From: a virus
Virus record (IMG/VR): IMGVR_UViG_3300031629_000018
Coordinates: 1 to 39,129 of that record
DNA length: 39,129 nucleotides
Strand: one strand, 5' to 3'
Below the pieces are notes generated by a model. That model saw nothing but the letters and a program-made list of their open reading frames with translations, ran no database searches and was not told the DNA's origin. The translations under genes were made by a program, and so were the position numbers. This document shows positions 14,148 through 23,132 of this stretch, one piece after another. How positions within the stretch are numbered: the stretch's first letter is position 1; each line of letters begins with the position of its first letter.

Positions 14148-14342
14148 CTACGCAGTAGCGACACTGTCTATGGTAATGCAATAATTACGAGCAGTCTCGT
14201 TAGAGACTCCTAGGGGGTTCATGTTATAGTCTATAACTTTCTCATATGGGTATTTGATTGCTCGTTTAAGACGAGCATTTCTTATTGTTTCATTGGGTTT
14301 TAAATTATTTGAAATAATATGCGAGGGAGGTTGGTTTACCAT
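14148..14342 (-). CDS. Doubtful small AT-rich reading frame
   Basis: The frame encodes 64 residues, basic in the middle, with a helix-turn-helix-like end (LGVSNETARNYC). Its base composition is far more AT-rich than the rest of the window, it has no ribosome site, and it coincides with four perfect inverted repeats. It may be a foreign gene remnant or simply an open frame across a replication or regulatory region. Confidence 0.25.
   Translation of the reverse strand: MVNQPPSHIISNNLKPNETIRNARLKRAIKYPYEKVIDYNMNPLGVSNETARNYCITIDSVATA
14193..14318. other. AT-rich cluster of four perfect inverted repeats; candidate origin or operator region
   Basis: The inverted repeats are AGTCTC/GAGACT (14193-14208), GTTATAG/CTATAAC (14223-14237), TGCTCGT/ACGAGCA (14259-14277) and ATTATTT/AAATAAT (14304-14318). 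They lie between the divergent accessory and structural operons in the most AT-rich stretch of the genome. This is typical of replication origins or multi-site operators; which of the two is not decided. Confidence 0.45.
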
Positions 14343-14359
14343 TTTCTAGGTGATAGAAT
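14331..14359 (+). promoter_or_regulatory. Putative promoter of the structural operon
   Basis: TTGGTT (14331-14336), a 17-base spacer and TAGAAT (14354-14359) with TG at 14351-14352 make an extended -10 promoter. Transcription would start near 14366 and pass through two leader hairpins. Confidence 0.5.
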
Positions 14360-14389
14360 TGTGTATTGCTCAAGACATCATCAACAGAG

Positions 14390-14480
14390 AGCGGCTGCGG
14401 CCGCTTTCATTGAGACAGTGTGGATGGGGCTCCACGGCAGTGGGGCCCGGAGCTTGGGGTGATTCACAGGCCCCTGCCGT
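14390..14480 (+). other. Structured leader of the structural operon
   Basis: AGCGGC-TGCG-GCCGCT (14390-14405) is a 6-bp hairpin followed by TTCATT. ACGGCAG plus GGGCC (14434-14447) pairs with GGCCC plus CTGCCGT (14469-14480), a 12-bp stem with a 2-base bulge. They may act in attenuation or antitermination. Confidence 0.45.
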
Positions 14481-14588
14481 ACCTGGTTTCTGGGTGCTCG
14501 TTGCTTTGTGTTGGGAGAGGGTGGTATTGTGGTAGGTGAGCGCCGTATGCTCGGCTACCTCTCCCCTCTCCTTAAGGTTGTGTGTGTG

Positions 14589-14804
14589 ATGGATTTTGAG
14601 TCTGTTCTTGAGTCTGCTGTCTTTTTTCGTGATGGCGGTTTGGCTGTCCCTGCGGATGATGTGAAGGAGTTGGTTGATGCGTTAGAGTCTGCGTTGGATC
14701 AGTTGCGTATCCTTGAGGAGGAGATTTCTGATATGCATTGGGGTGGCGATTGGGTTGCGGGTGGTGATTATCTGTCAGAAGCGGGTGTAGCGTTTGACCG
14801 CTGA
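14589..14804 (+). CDS. Small acidic protein of unknown function
   Basis: The 71-residue product is acidic with a central leucine-rich helix (DDVKELVDALESALDQL) that may form a coiled coil. An upstream in-frame ATG at 14547 would add 14 residues; the start at 14589 is a guess because AAGG lies 10 bases before it. No family recognised. Confidence 0.5.
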   Translation: MDFESVLESAVFFRDGGLAVPADDVKELVDALESALDQLRILEEEISDMHWGGDWVAGGDYLSEAGVAFDR

Positions 14805-14808
14805 CCTG

Positions 14809-14817
14809 TGCTATACT
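14809..14817 (+). promoter_or_regulatory. Extended -10 promoter
   Basis: TGcTATACT is an extended -10 element at the end of the preceding gene. The only -35-like sequence (TTGACC) is too close (12 bases). Transcription would start near 14824, directly before the terminator-like hairpin. Confidence 0.45.
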
Positions 14818-14825
14818 TAACACGG

Positions 14826-14884
14826 TCACCGGCTCTGCTCTCAGCCTCTCCCTTCACGAGGGTGGGGCTGGTGATTTTTCTTTC
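14826..14884 (+). terminator. Rho-independent terminator or attenuator
   Basis: AGCCTCTCCCT (14843-14853) pairs with AGGGTGGGGCT (14859-14869) over 10 of 11 positions. TCACC (14826-14830) pairs with GGTGA (14870-14874), and TTTTTCTTT follows. Confidence 0.65.
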
Positions 14885-14898
14885 GACTTGGGCGGGTT

Positions 14899-15357
14899 AT
14901 GAATTTCGAAATGCTTCCTAATGATTCTGAGCCTGCGGCTTCTTCTATCACCGATTTTCAGCGGATGCTGGTCGAGTGGGATTGTTTGCCTCGCGAGTTG
15001 CGGGAGGAGCGTCAGAAGACGCTGAACGGGTTCTCTAGGGCTCACGGGTTCACGCCTGAGCGGGCTATGAGGGAGATGGAGAAGGACTCGTACAAGCTTG
15101 CTCGCCGCCAGTTCTCGGTCGAGGTGGGGGAGTTGAACCATAAGGTCCGGGCGATCCTGGATGTGGCTTACGAGCAGGCGTTGGCTGGCAATAAGGACGC
15201 ACGGCGTGACTGGTTGGGGCATTATGCTGCTGAGGTTAAGCCTGTGGTGGCTTCTTCGCCTGTGACGGCTGATCCTCTCCCTGAGACCCCTTCCTCGCCT
15301 GAGGAGATGAGTGACGAGCAGCTCGCACACCAGTTGGCTGAGTGGAGTAACGAATGA
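14899..15357 (+). CDS. Helical protein, candidate small terminase subunit
   Basis: The 152-residue product is helical. Residues 18-110 could hold a DNA-binding N-terminal part and an oligomerisation helix, and the end is an acidic, proline-rich tail. The size, charge and place at the head of the structural operon fit a small terminase subunit, but the large subunit lies 4 kb downstream and no diagnostic motif is seen. The start at 14899 lacks a strong ribosome site. Confidence 0.5.
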   Translation: MNFEMLPNDSEPAASSITDFQRMLVEWDCLPRELREERQKTLNGFSRAHGFTPERAMREMEKDSYKLARRQFSVEVGELNHKVRAILDVAYEQALAGNKDARRDWLGHYAAEVKPVVASSPVTADPLPETPSSPEEMSDEQLAHQLAEWSNE

Positions 15358-17183
15358 GTGACCTTAAAGGCACGTACGAGTATAATGGTTCTGACGTTTT
15401 CACGGGCGACACGATCAGTTGGGTGTTGAATCTTCGTAACGAGTCTTCTACTCTCACCCATACTGTGTTGGTGGAGTTGTTGGAACCGGCGGTCTTGTAT
15501 GGGGAGGTGTTCACTACTAGCGCTTTCACTTATTCTGGGTCTGCGGGGGCGAATGCTTCACGGCACGATCTTACGCCTGGCGATTCGTTGTCTGTGTCGT
15601 TGTCTGTGGTCGCTACTGATGTGGACGAGTTGGCGGTCACGTCTATTGCCCGCATTTCTGAGGCGCAGTCTGTTCTTCAGTTGAGGGCGTCCCCTTCGGC
15701 TTCTGTCACTCCTGATGACGAATTTTTTCATATTTCTCCTGATGGTCCGGTGTTGATCAATCATCATCATCAGGATCGGATGGTTACGACAGATTTCCCT
15801 GCACGGGTGAAGGCGTGGCAGCAGGGGACTGGGGATGATTGGTCTCGTGCCCAGATGGACGATCAGATCCTTTCGGGCATTTCTTTCCCCAGTTATCTGC
15901 GTGCGTTGGCTATCAGCGGTATCATGGGCGAAACCTTCACGACAGCCGAAAAGTCGTCCCTTGCCTCCATCCCTGCTTCTCTGGTCGACCTGCAAGCAGA
16001 GGTTGATGCCACTGAGATCGTAGCTAACGCTGCCGCTACAGCAACGGCTTTGGCCGCTGAGATCAGTACTACGGGTGGGGAGATCACTGCTCTTGACGGT
16101 CGTGTGACTGCGACTGAGACTGTAGCGAATGCTGCCACTACGACGGTTTACAACCTGGGAGGCGACGTTGCTGCCAACTGGGCTCGGTTAAACGGCATTG
16201 ACACCGTGCAGGCGACACAGAACACGGATATTGGCACAAACACTGCGAAGCTCGCCGGGATCGAGGCGGGAGCCGATGTCACTGATTCGGTAAATGTCGA
16301 GGCTGCTGTGGCTGGGGCTGGGACTAACAGCTTGGCTATCGGCCCGTCGTCTTCTGCTGGCGGTGGTAAGTCCTCAGCGGTCGGTCATGCGTCTTCTGCT
16401 GGCGGCGAGCAGTCCTCGGCGTTCGGTTATTCGTCTTCTGCTAGCGGCCTGAAGTCCTCAGCGTTCGGGATCGGGGCGTCTGCTACTAGCTCTTCTGCGT
16501 CGGCGTACGGGCGTAGTGCGTCTGCTGCCGGTGAGTCGGCCACGGCGGTCGGTTATGCGACTTCTGCTGACGGGGATTACAGCGTAAGTGTTGGTCGGCA
16601 TGCTTCTGCTTCTGGTGTGGAGGCTATTGCTGTGGGACGCACTTCTGGCGCTTCGGGTTCGCAGTCTGTGTCGATAGGGCACGATAGTGACGCTACAGCG
16701 GCTGGTGCCGTCGCTGTGGGGTACCAGTCGCAGGCTACTGGTTCGCTCTCTTTCGCTGCGGGGCAACAGGCGACTGCCTCAGCGTCTGGTGCCGTAGCGG
16801 TGGGCTATTTATCGCTGGCGGACGGCGGCCAGGGCGTAGCGGTTGGCCAATACGCTGATTCCGGCGGAAGTCAGAGCGTCGCTATCGGGCGCGATAGCGA
16901 TTCGGCTGGCGTGCAGTCGGCAGCGGTGGGCTACAACTCGTCGGCTGCCGCTACCTATTCGGTTTCGCTGGGCGCTGTAACTACCGCCACCGTGTCTGGT
17001 GCCACAGCACTCGGGGCGTTGGCGGATGCTACCGCACAAAATGCGACGGCGTTGGGTTACGACATTACGGCAAACATAATCAACACGGTTTCAATGAACA
17101 ATCTGGAAGTGCAGGGTGCCGCCATCACATGGGGTGCTCTGACGCTATCTGTTGACGGCTCCGGCTTCGTGAAAGCAACATGA
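15354..17183 (+). CDS. Tail fibre or spike with YadA-head-type repeats
   Basis: The 609-residue product has three parts. Residues 1-120 form a beta domain resembling DUF11-type repeats (GDTISWVLNLRNES). Residues 205-310 are Ala/Thr-rich and probably a trimeric coiled coil. Residues 320-590 carry about 18 copies of a 14-16-residue repeat of the form S-x-A-x-G/A-x-x-S-x-A-x-G, the trimeric beta-roll of YadA/Hia adhesin heads (Hep_Hag). Such proteins bind surfaces, so this is the likely receptor-binding fibre. Its start overlaps the previous stop (ATGA). Confidence 0.75.
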   Translation: MSDLKGTYEYNGSDVFTGDTISWVLNLRNESSTLTHTVLVELLEPAVLYGEVFTTSAFTYSGSAGANASRHDLTPGDSLSVSLSVVATDVDELAVTSIARISEAQSVLQLRASPSASVTPDDEFFHISPDGPVLINHHHQDRMVTTDFPARVKAWQQGTGDDWSRAQMDDQILSGISFPSYLRALAISGIMGETFTTAEKSSLASIPASLVDLQAEVDATEIVANAAATATALAAEISTTGGEITALDGRVTATETVANAATTTVYNLGGDVAANWARLNGIDTVQATQNTDIGTNTAKLAGIEAGADVTDSVNVEAAVAGAGTNSLAIGPSSSAGGGKSSAVGHASSAGGEQSSAFGYSSSASGLKSSAFGIGASATSSSASAYGRSASAAGESATAVGYATSADGDYSVSVGRHASASGVEAIAVGRTSGASGSQSVSIGHDSDATAAGAVAVGYQSQATGSLSFAAGQQATASASGAVAVGYLSLADGGQGVAVGQYADSGGSQSVAIGRDSDSAGVQSAAVGYNSSAAATYSVSLGAVTTATVSGATALGALADATAQNATALGYDITANIINTVSMNNLEVQGAAITWGALTLSVDGSGFVKAT

Positions 17184-17214
17184 TGATTCACCCATATTTC
17201 GAAAAGGAAAACGT

Positions 17215-17679
17215 ATGACCTCGATCGGCAAGCTAGTCCCAGAAGTTGACGAGGATGGGGAGGAAGTCCCTGCTGGCGGTGACGGTGGCCCGCCTACCGT
17301 TCGGCTGCTCGAAGCGATCGACGGCATTAAGCCGAACCAGTTGGAAGGTGAACAGAAGAAGTTCGCTCGCAGATTGAAACGTGCAGCCAAGGCACTGGTT
17401 GAGATGCGTGGTGACGTGGAACGGGCTGCTCCCGAATGGGCTGCGGGCACATGGCTGGCCGCTACCGCTGGTGCCCGTGAGAACGGCGACGTTCGCATGG
17501 TTGCTGTCGTGACGATGGTTCACGGAAACGAGATCATCGGCTGGCAGACCCGTGGCCCTGACGAGGACGGTGCAGTCGATTTCGACCCGATCCGCCGTGG
17601 CAATGCGAGTGCGTGGGGTCTGGCATCCGATGTCGATCCTGTGATAGTCGATGCCGCTACAGCGCAGGGCTTGGCATGA
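17215..17679 (+). CDS. Protein of unknown function near the fibre genes
   Basis: The 154-residue product has an acidic Gly/Pro-rich N-terminus, a basic helical middle (KKFARRLKRAAKALVEMRGD) and a beta-rich end. The start follows AAGGAAAA. Position between two fibre genes suggests a fibre chaperone or connector; this is not supported by motif. Confidence 0.55.
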   Translation: MTSIGKLVPEVDEDGEEVPAGGDGGPPTVRLLEAIDGIKPNQLEGEQKKFARRLKRAAKALVEMRGDVERAAPEWAAGTWLAATAGARENGDVRMVAVVTMVHGNEIIGWQTRGPDEDGAVDFDPIRRGNASAWGLASDVDPVIVDAATAQGLA

Positions 17680-17864
17680 CCGACACTCAGTACGTCAACG
17701 AGAGTGGGGCCCGTGCCGAGATTCTCGCTGCTTACGACGTACTGAAGGACGTACTGTTAACGCCTGTACAGGGGCATGCTCTCGTTGAGATTGTAAATTT
17801 AGCGGCAGCCGTCGCTGCCGATTCGGACAGTCAGCTCGCACCGTCCGATCCTGATGGAGTTTGA
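17676..17864 (+). CDS. Small helical protein
   Basis: The 62-residue product has two predicted helices (ARAEILAAYDVLKDVLL and HALVEIVNLAAAVAA). The ATG overlaps the previous stop (ATGA), which sets the start. Confidence 0.55.
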   Translation: MTDTQYVNESGARAEILAAYDVLKDVLLTPVQGHALVEIVNLAAAVAADSDSQLAPSDPDGV

Positions 17865-17903
17865 ACTGATGCCCGAGAGAGATCTACGAAAGGGAAACCT
17901 GTC

Positions 17904-18284
17904 ATGGATATGAGAGCAGCTAAGAACGTCGAGCGGGCAGTGTTTGTGGCCGCTTTCGCTGAACGACCGAAACCTGCATTGCGGGCAGTGGACGTAGACG
18001 AGGACGATTCGCCTGCGGGCCGGGACGTGGCCGTCTACACTCGTTCGAACAGGGGCGGTGAACTGGTCGGTGTGATCGGCTGGCAGGAACTGGTGTCGGT
18101 TATGGCCGAAGCGAACGGAAATGATTTCCTTGAAGGCGGGTCAACAGACGACAGCGACGGCGGATACGGCGTGTTTGATACTGTGGGCGGCGGCGTCGAC
18201 CGGGGTGCTGTGCGGTTACAGGCACGACGTGGGCGGCTCGTAGATCAGCTTGCTGCGGTTGACGAGAAACTGGCGAACCGCTGA
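17904..18284 (+). CDS. Protein of unknown function
   Basis: The 126-residue product has a helical start, an acidic Gly/Ser/Asp-rich linker (about 80-100) and a C-terminal basic helix (QARRGRLVDQLAAVDEKLA). The start follows AAAGGGAAA. The stop overlaps the next ATG (TGATG). Confidence 0.55.
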   Translation: MDMRAAKNVERAVFVAAFAERPKPALRAVDVDEDDSPAGRDVAVYTRSNRGGELVGVIGWQELVSVMAEANGNDFLEGGSTDDSDGGYGVFDTVGGGVDRGAVRLQARRGRLVDQLAAVDEKLANR

Positions 18285-18424
18285 TGGATGTCGGCGATCT
18301 TTGGGCACTGGTGAAGGACGAGGTTGCCTCGCCGATAGTTGGATTTGTGCTGGTGTCTTTGGTCACCCGTGTCGAAGAGTTAGAGGCGGCGGCAGTTGAC
18401 GCCTCCTCGGTCACGCAGCCTTAA
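18284..18424 (+). CDS. 46-residue membrane-like micro-protein
   Basis: The product has a hydrophobic middle (ASPIVGFVLVSLVTRV) between charged ends and may sit in a membrane or pack as a helix. The TGATG overlap with the upstream gene and the 2-base gap to the next gene support it. Confidence 0.5.
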   Translation: MDVGDLWALVKDEVASPIVGFVLVSLVTRVEELEAAAVDASSVTQP

Positions 18425-18426
18425 CC

Positions 18427-19170
18427 ATGCCCCTCCAGCCGCAGACTCACCAAAACAGGCAGGTTTTACTTAACAGGCCGACGAATGAGATCCTCGGCAT
18501 TGATAGGGGCAACGTCATCTCCGGTGGGACAAACAACTCTATCATCGGTGGGGTAGGGTCGACGATAACTATCCACCCGTCGATAGGGCTTTACCCCGAC
18601 AGTTCTTCCATAGTTGCAGCCTCGTATAGCACTATCTACGGGTCAAGTAATTCGACTGTTGTCGGAGGGTACAACAATCATGTTTGGGCTCCTGCGGCCA
18701 GCAACGGGTCCCACTCTGTGATCTTGGGCGGTAACAACAACGTCATCAGTGCGACGGATGTGGGGTTCAACTCGATCGTCGGGGGGCAGGGTAACACTGT
18801 CACGGGCTTGACGGCATGGTCGGCTATCGTCGGCGGGTACGCTAACAGGATTGATGTTGAATCTTCTCAGACGGTCATTGCCGGTGGGAAGAACCATATA
18901 GCTCAGACGGCTTCGGGTGCGAGTTTCTTCGGCGGGGGTTGGACTAACACGATGACCAACGCTGAACGGTGCGCCATCATAGCGGGAAAAGACAACATCA
19001 TCCTGAACATGGACGACGCAGTCATGATCGGTTGTACCGGGAGGACTGCCACGGCAGCCCAGACAACCCATGTCGACAAGCTCGCCATAATGAACATCCC
19101 GACTTCGGCCGCAGGGCTGGCCGCAGGCACTGTGTGGCGTAGCGGAACGGCACTCAACATAGTCTTATGA
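18427..19170 (+). CDS. Second beta-roll fibre or spike protein
   Basis: The 247-residue product is built from repeats containing [ST]-x-I-x-G-G-x-x-N-x-[IV] (IIGGVGSTI, VVGGYNNHV, ILGGNNNVI, IVGGQGNTV, IVGGYANRI, IAGGKNHI), a head-like beta-roll or solenoid related to but distinct from the repeats at 15354. The C-terminal 55 residues look like a trimerisation cap. It is probably a second adhesin or part of the same fibre. The stop overlaps the terminase start (ATGA). Confidence 0.7.
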   Translation: MPLQPQTHQNRQVLLNRPTNEILGIDRGNVISGGTNNSIIGGVGSTITIHPSIGLYPDSSSIVAASYSTIYGSSNSTVVGGYNNHVWAPAASNGSHSVILGGNNNVISATDVGFNSIVGGQGNTVTGLTAWSAIVGGYANRIDVESSQTVIAGGKNHIAQTASGASFFGGGWTNTMTNAERCAIIAGKDNIILNMDDAVMIGCTGRTATAAQTTHVDKLAIMNIPTSAAGLAAGTVWRSGTALNIVL

Positions 19171-20780
19171 CCACACGGGAAGGAGTCGAGCAGGAACTGG
19201 AATGGCGTAGATGCAAGGCCAACCCGATCTATTTTATGGAACGGTACTGGCATATCTCCATCCCTGGGGGGTCTCCGTTGTTCGAACTTCGCTCCCCTCA
19301 GTTGGAAGCGTTGGGGGTGTGGGAGGGGGGAGATAACACTATTTCGTTGAAAGCCCGCCAGATCGGCTGGTCTACGTTGGCTGCCGCTTACGCCTTCTGG
19401 AAAGCATTTTTTCATTCGGATGAGACTGTCGTCATGCTTTCCCGTACCGAAAATTTTGCTAAGAAGCTCCTCCAGATGAGCAAGTATGGTTTCAATCGTC
19501 TCCCTGAGTGGATGCAAGACCGTGGGCCTGACTGTGAGAAACAGAACCTTCTGGAACTGAACTTCGTGAACGGCTCGTCGATCGAGTCGATGGCTTCCAG
19601 AGAGAACGCTGCCCGTGGTATCACGGCTTCTCTCATCATCGCAGACGAGTGGGCGTTCTTCAACGACCCTGCCGAAGCGTGGACAGCCATCTACCCTGCC
19701 ACTGAGGTGGGCGGGCAGATCATCGGGATCTCTACCGCTAACGGTTTCGGCAACTGGTTCCACAGGTTCTATGAGTCGGCTAAGGCGGGGACTAACAACT
19801 TTGTTGCCATGTTTTTTGCTTGGGATTCTGTCCCTGGCAGGGACGGCGAGTGGTATAAGAAACGCACCAAGGATATGGAACCTTGGCAGTTGTCGCAAGA
19901 ATATCCGACGACAGATGAGGAAGCTTTCATCGCTTCCGGTAACCCTGTCTACGACACTGACATGCTGAAGCAACGCATCGAAGTGTTGAAACCTGAGTTC
20001 GAGGGTCGACTGGCGATAGATCAGGAAGGCGGGTTCCAACTGATCCAATCGGATGCGCCGAACCTGCGGACGTGGGAACGGCCACAGGCGGACATGAGCT
20101 ACGCTATCGGTGCCGACATTGCGGCAGGTGGCCCGCAGGGCGACTACAGCACGGCGTGCGTGATCAAGGTGAACACTGGCAGGGTTGTGGCGATGTTTAA
20201 GGACCGGGTTGTCCCTGAAGATTTCGCTGAGCTGTTGGACAGTCTCGGCAGGTTCTACAACAAGGCTTTGCTCGCCCCTGAACGCAACACTCATGGCCTT
20301 GTGGTGGTACGCCGCCTCATGTACGAGTTGAACTATCCGAACCTGTATCTCCATACGAGAGACAACATCAACCAGTCGACTACACGCAACGCAGGCTGGC
20401 ATACGAACGGGACTTCTAAACCTGTGATGGTTGACGAACTCGGTGCGGCTCTACGCCGAGGCGAAGTGATCTTGCATGATGACGAAACGCTGATCGAGTT
20501 GATGGCGTACTCTCGGAAGATCACGAGCAACGGGCACGAAACGTATGAGGGGAAACCTCACGACGATTTGGTGATCGCTTTGGCTATCGCCAACATGATG
20601 CGGCCACATGTCCATGTGGTGAAGAAGAAGATGGACGAGGAGGGGGACGGGTTGACTATGGAGTTCTTCGAAACTTTAGCGATCCGTGCCAGAGCCCATA
20701 AGAAGAACAGTTCATCGAAGCCTTATACCGCTGGCTATAAGCCGCCCAAAGTGAACCCGGGGTTCATCGTCCATGCCTAA
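19167..20780 (+). CDS. terL: Terminase large subunit
   Basis: The 537-residue product has an ATPase domain with the phage Walker A variant KARQIGWST (62-70) and Walker B LIIADE (156-161). The RNase H-like nuclease domain has likely metal ligands D317 (IGADIAAG), E372 (APERN) and D467 (HDDLVIALA). It cuts and packages phage DNA into the prohead through the portal encoded downstream. No inversion or break is visible. Confidence 0.93.
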   Translation: MTTREGVEQELEWRRCKANPIYFMERYWHISIPGGSPLFELRSPQLEALGVWEGGDNTISLKARQIGWSTLAAAYAFWKAFFHSDETVVMLSRTENFAKKLLQMSKYGFNRLPEWMQDRGPDCEKQNLLELNFVNGSSIESMASRENAARGITASLIIADEWAFFNDPAEAWTAIYPATEVGGQIIGISTANGFGNWFHRFYESAKAGTNNFVAMFFAWDSVPGRDGEWYKKRTKDMEPWQLSQEYPTTDEEAFIASGNPVYDTDMLKQRIEVLKPEFEGRLAIDQEGGFQLIQSDAPNLRTWERPQADMSYAIGADIAAGGPQGDYSTACVIKVNTGRVVAMFKDRVVPEDFAELLDSLGRFYNKALLAPERNTHGLVVVRRLMYELNYPNLYLHTRDNINQSTTRNAGWHTNGTSKPVMVDELGAALRRGEVILHDDETLIELMAYSRKITSNGHETYEGKPHDDLVIALAIANMMRPHVHVVKKKMDEEGDGLTMEFFETLAIRARAHKKNSSSKPYTAGYKPPKVNPGFIVHA

Positions 20781-21036
20781 CCTTATTTGCGCCGAATGCG
20801 GTGTCGTCGAGAGCCAGGATGGTCGTGACGTCTGTTTCGGCTGCAAGATCGGTTCTCTAACTTTCGGGTCCGTGAAAATGGAGTCCTCTACAGAACACGA
20901 GATCGTTTCCGCCAACAAGGGGCGAGACATTGTGCGTGCTGAACCTATGGCTGATCGGCGTGAAAGCGCTCAGGAGCCAGTATTGACCATTTCGGAAGAC
21001 ACTAAGAGAATGATTCACGCCACTCATGGACGTTAA
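20773..21036 (+). CDS. Small zinc-ribbon protein between terminase and portal
   Basis: The 87-residue product has C6-x2-C9 and C21-x2-C24 at the N-terminus and a polar, charged tail. It overlaps the terminase end by 8 bases and the portal start by 11 bases. It may assist packaging; the family is not recognised. Confidence 0.65.
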   Translation: MPNLICAECGVVESQDGRDVCFGCKIGSLTFGSVKMESSTEHEIVSANKGRDIVRAEPMADRRESAQEPVLTISEDTKRMIHATHGR

Positions 21037-23122
21037 CACTCCCACCCCATCGGTCTCGTCAGGCAAAGTGCCTATCGGGAGGCAGCAGAAGCTCGCAGAT
21101 TATCGGGCCGAGATCGGCGCAGCTAAAGAAGTCATGGAGGAGGGTGACGGCTATCACGAGAATTGGCGACGTTTCGTCGGCATGTATGAACGGAACCTCA
21201 ACACTTCGAACGATCCGGCTGTGGACAGTATCGATGTCCCTATCGGTTTCGCTAACGTCAACATCCTTCGTTCGGCGTTGACGGTGAACCATCCGAAGTT
21301 CACGGTGAACCCTCGCAACAAGGCATCCTACATGCCTGCCACGTTGTCTGAGGAGATCATCAATTACGAATGGTACCACAACGACCATCAGGACGAAGTC
21401 CGTATGGCTGTTGACGATTTCCTTATCACCGGTAACGGTTGGATGAAGGTCGGTTACCATCTGGAAACGAGTGGGCGTCGCAGCGAAGTGACGGCGTTGT
21501 CTCAGCAATCTGAGGGCGGCATAGATTACGGTGCGTTCGCTAAAGGTTTCAGTGACGACTTCGACGGGGTTGTCGACCGGGCACAGTTGACTCTGAACTC
21601 TCGACCGGCTATGGGCGGTTCCCTCCCACCCCGGTCCGAGATGGCACGGCAGTTGCGTGAAGTCGGGGCGGTGATCCTGAAAGATGAGTGTGTGGTTGAA
21701 CGGGTCAGCGTGTTCGACATGCTGGTAGACCCTACAGCTACGTCGATGCGGAACGCCCAGTGGGTGGCTCAGCGTGTGCCTGTCAGGTCCGATGTCGCTT
21801 CCGATAACAAGGGGTGGCCTGCACGGGTCCGTGGGCAGCTCTCTCCGGGTCAGAAGTCTTTGGCTGAAGATCCTGACACAGGGATCGACGATGACGGTTC
21901 ACCTAATTCGAGCATCATTAACGGCCGCCCCGGTGGCGAGAAGATCGAATGGGTTATCGTTTGGGAATTCTATGATCTGCAAGATGGCACCATGTGCATC
22001 TTCGATGACGATCTGGCTGACGATTTTTTGGTGAAACCGCAGCCGATGCCTTTCGCTTTCGGTCACCCGTTCGTCCACATCGGCAACTATTCGGTGCCTG
22101 ACAAGTTCTACCACATCGGGGAGCTGGAACGCATCGAAACTCTCCAGATGGAAATCAACAAAACCCATTCGGCGTTGGTGAATGACCGTAAAGGTTTCCA
22201 ACGGAAATGGATGGTCGCTGAAGATTTCTTGAACGATGAAGGCCCGAACAGTCTGGCATCGGTCCTCCGCTCGGAGGAAGACAACCTTATCGCTTCGATC
22301 CCTTCGCTGAAGCAGGGGCAGCGCATGGACGACATCATCGCCCGTGTCCCTTCCCCTCAGCTCGACCCCGCCTTGTACAGTGTGGGGTCTGTGTTGCAGA
22401 ACCTCATGAACGAGGTCAGTGGCATCTCGGAGTATCAGCGTGGTTCCGGCTCAGGCGGCGGCACAGCCACTGAAGCTGCGATCATCAACGATGGCACTCT
22501 TGCTCGGATGAAAGAGAAGCAGGGCAAGGTTGAGAAGTTTATGCGTGACACGGCACGCCGTGTTGTCCAGTTGAAGCAGCAGTACCAGAAATCTGAGAAG
22601 GCTTTGCGGATCTCTCTGGGCGACAACCCTCAGGCTGTGCAGAAGTTGAACGATGCCGGTATCGACTTGGAAGCGGCCACTGGTGTGGCTAACCCTTCGG
22701 AGTTGTTCACGACCTACACGGCTGAGGATATCGGAGGCGAGTACGATCTGGTCGTTGAGGCGGGTTCGTCTACAGCGTTCAACGAGTCGCAGCGTCGACG
22801 CTCTATCCAGGAGATGCTGGCGACTATCGGCCCGTTCCTCCAGTTAGGCAAGATTGATGTGGATGCGTTGTTGACGTACGTACTCCAGTTCGGTTTCGGC
22901 ATACCTAACGCTATGGATTTCTTGAAGAAGGAAGAACCTGCTCAGCAGCAGCCTGGTGGGACGCCTTATGGTGGCCCCGGTGGCGGCCCTCCTCCTCAGC
23001 AGGGGCCTCCTGCGGGTGGGGCTGGGGTGGCTTCGGTCGCTGGCGGCATTCTCCCTCCTTCGGGCGGGGTGCCGGAATCGGCTTCCGCTCCGCCTCAGAA
23101 CTTACCGACCGTTAGCTATTGA
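21026..23122 (+). CDS. Portal protein
   Basis: The 698-residue product has the length and layout of podovirus portals: a helical N-terminal wing (about 20-150, with ENWRRFVGMYERN), a central stem region, the long helical GTATEAAIINDG segment typical of portals, and a Gln/Pro/Gly-rich disordered C-terminus (about 640-698). Its place after the terminase and before the scaffold supports the call. It forms the dodecameric DNA entry ring. Confidence 0.85.
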   Translation: MDVNTPTPSVSSGKVPIGRQQKLADYRAEIGAAKEVMEEGDGYHENWRRFVGMYERNLNTSNDPAVDSIDVPIGFANVNILRSALTVNHPKFTVNPRNKASYMPATLSEEIINYEWYHNDHQDEVRMAVDDFLITGNGWMKVGYHLETSGRRSEVTALSQQSEGGIDYGAFAKGFSDDFDGVVDRAQLTLNSRPAMGGSLPPRSEMARQLREVGAVILKDECVVERVSVFDMLVDPTATSMRNAQWVAQRVPVRSDVASDNKGWPARVRGQLSPGQKSLAEDPDTGIDDDGSPNSSIINGRPGGEKIEWVIVWEFYDLQDGTMCIFDDDLADDFLVKPQPMPFAFGHPFVHIGNYSVPDKFYHIGELERIETLQMEINKTHSALVNDRKGFQRKWMVAEDFLNDEGPNSLASVLRSEEDNLIASIPSLKQGQRMDDIIARVPSPQLDPALYSVGSVLQNLMNEVSGISEYQRGSGSGGGTATEAAIINDGTLARMKEKQGKVEKFMRDTARRVVQLKQQYQKSEKALRISLGDNPQAVQKLNDAGIDLEAATGVANPSELFTTYTAEDIGGEYDLVVEAGSSTAFNESQRRRSIQEMLATIGPFLQLGKIDVDALLTYVLQFGFGIPNAMDFLKKEEPAQQQPGGTPYGGPGGGPPPQQGPPAGGAGVASVAGGILPPSGGVPESASAPPQNLPTVSY

Positions 23123-23132
23123 CAGTCGGTAG

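Noticed and set aside
18903-20402. 499-codon minus-strand frame
   Set aside because: It lies opposite the terminase, which has all catalytic motifs; the frame is an effect of codon bias.
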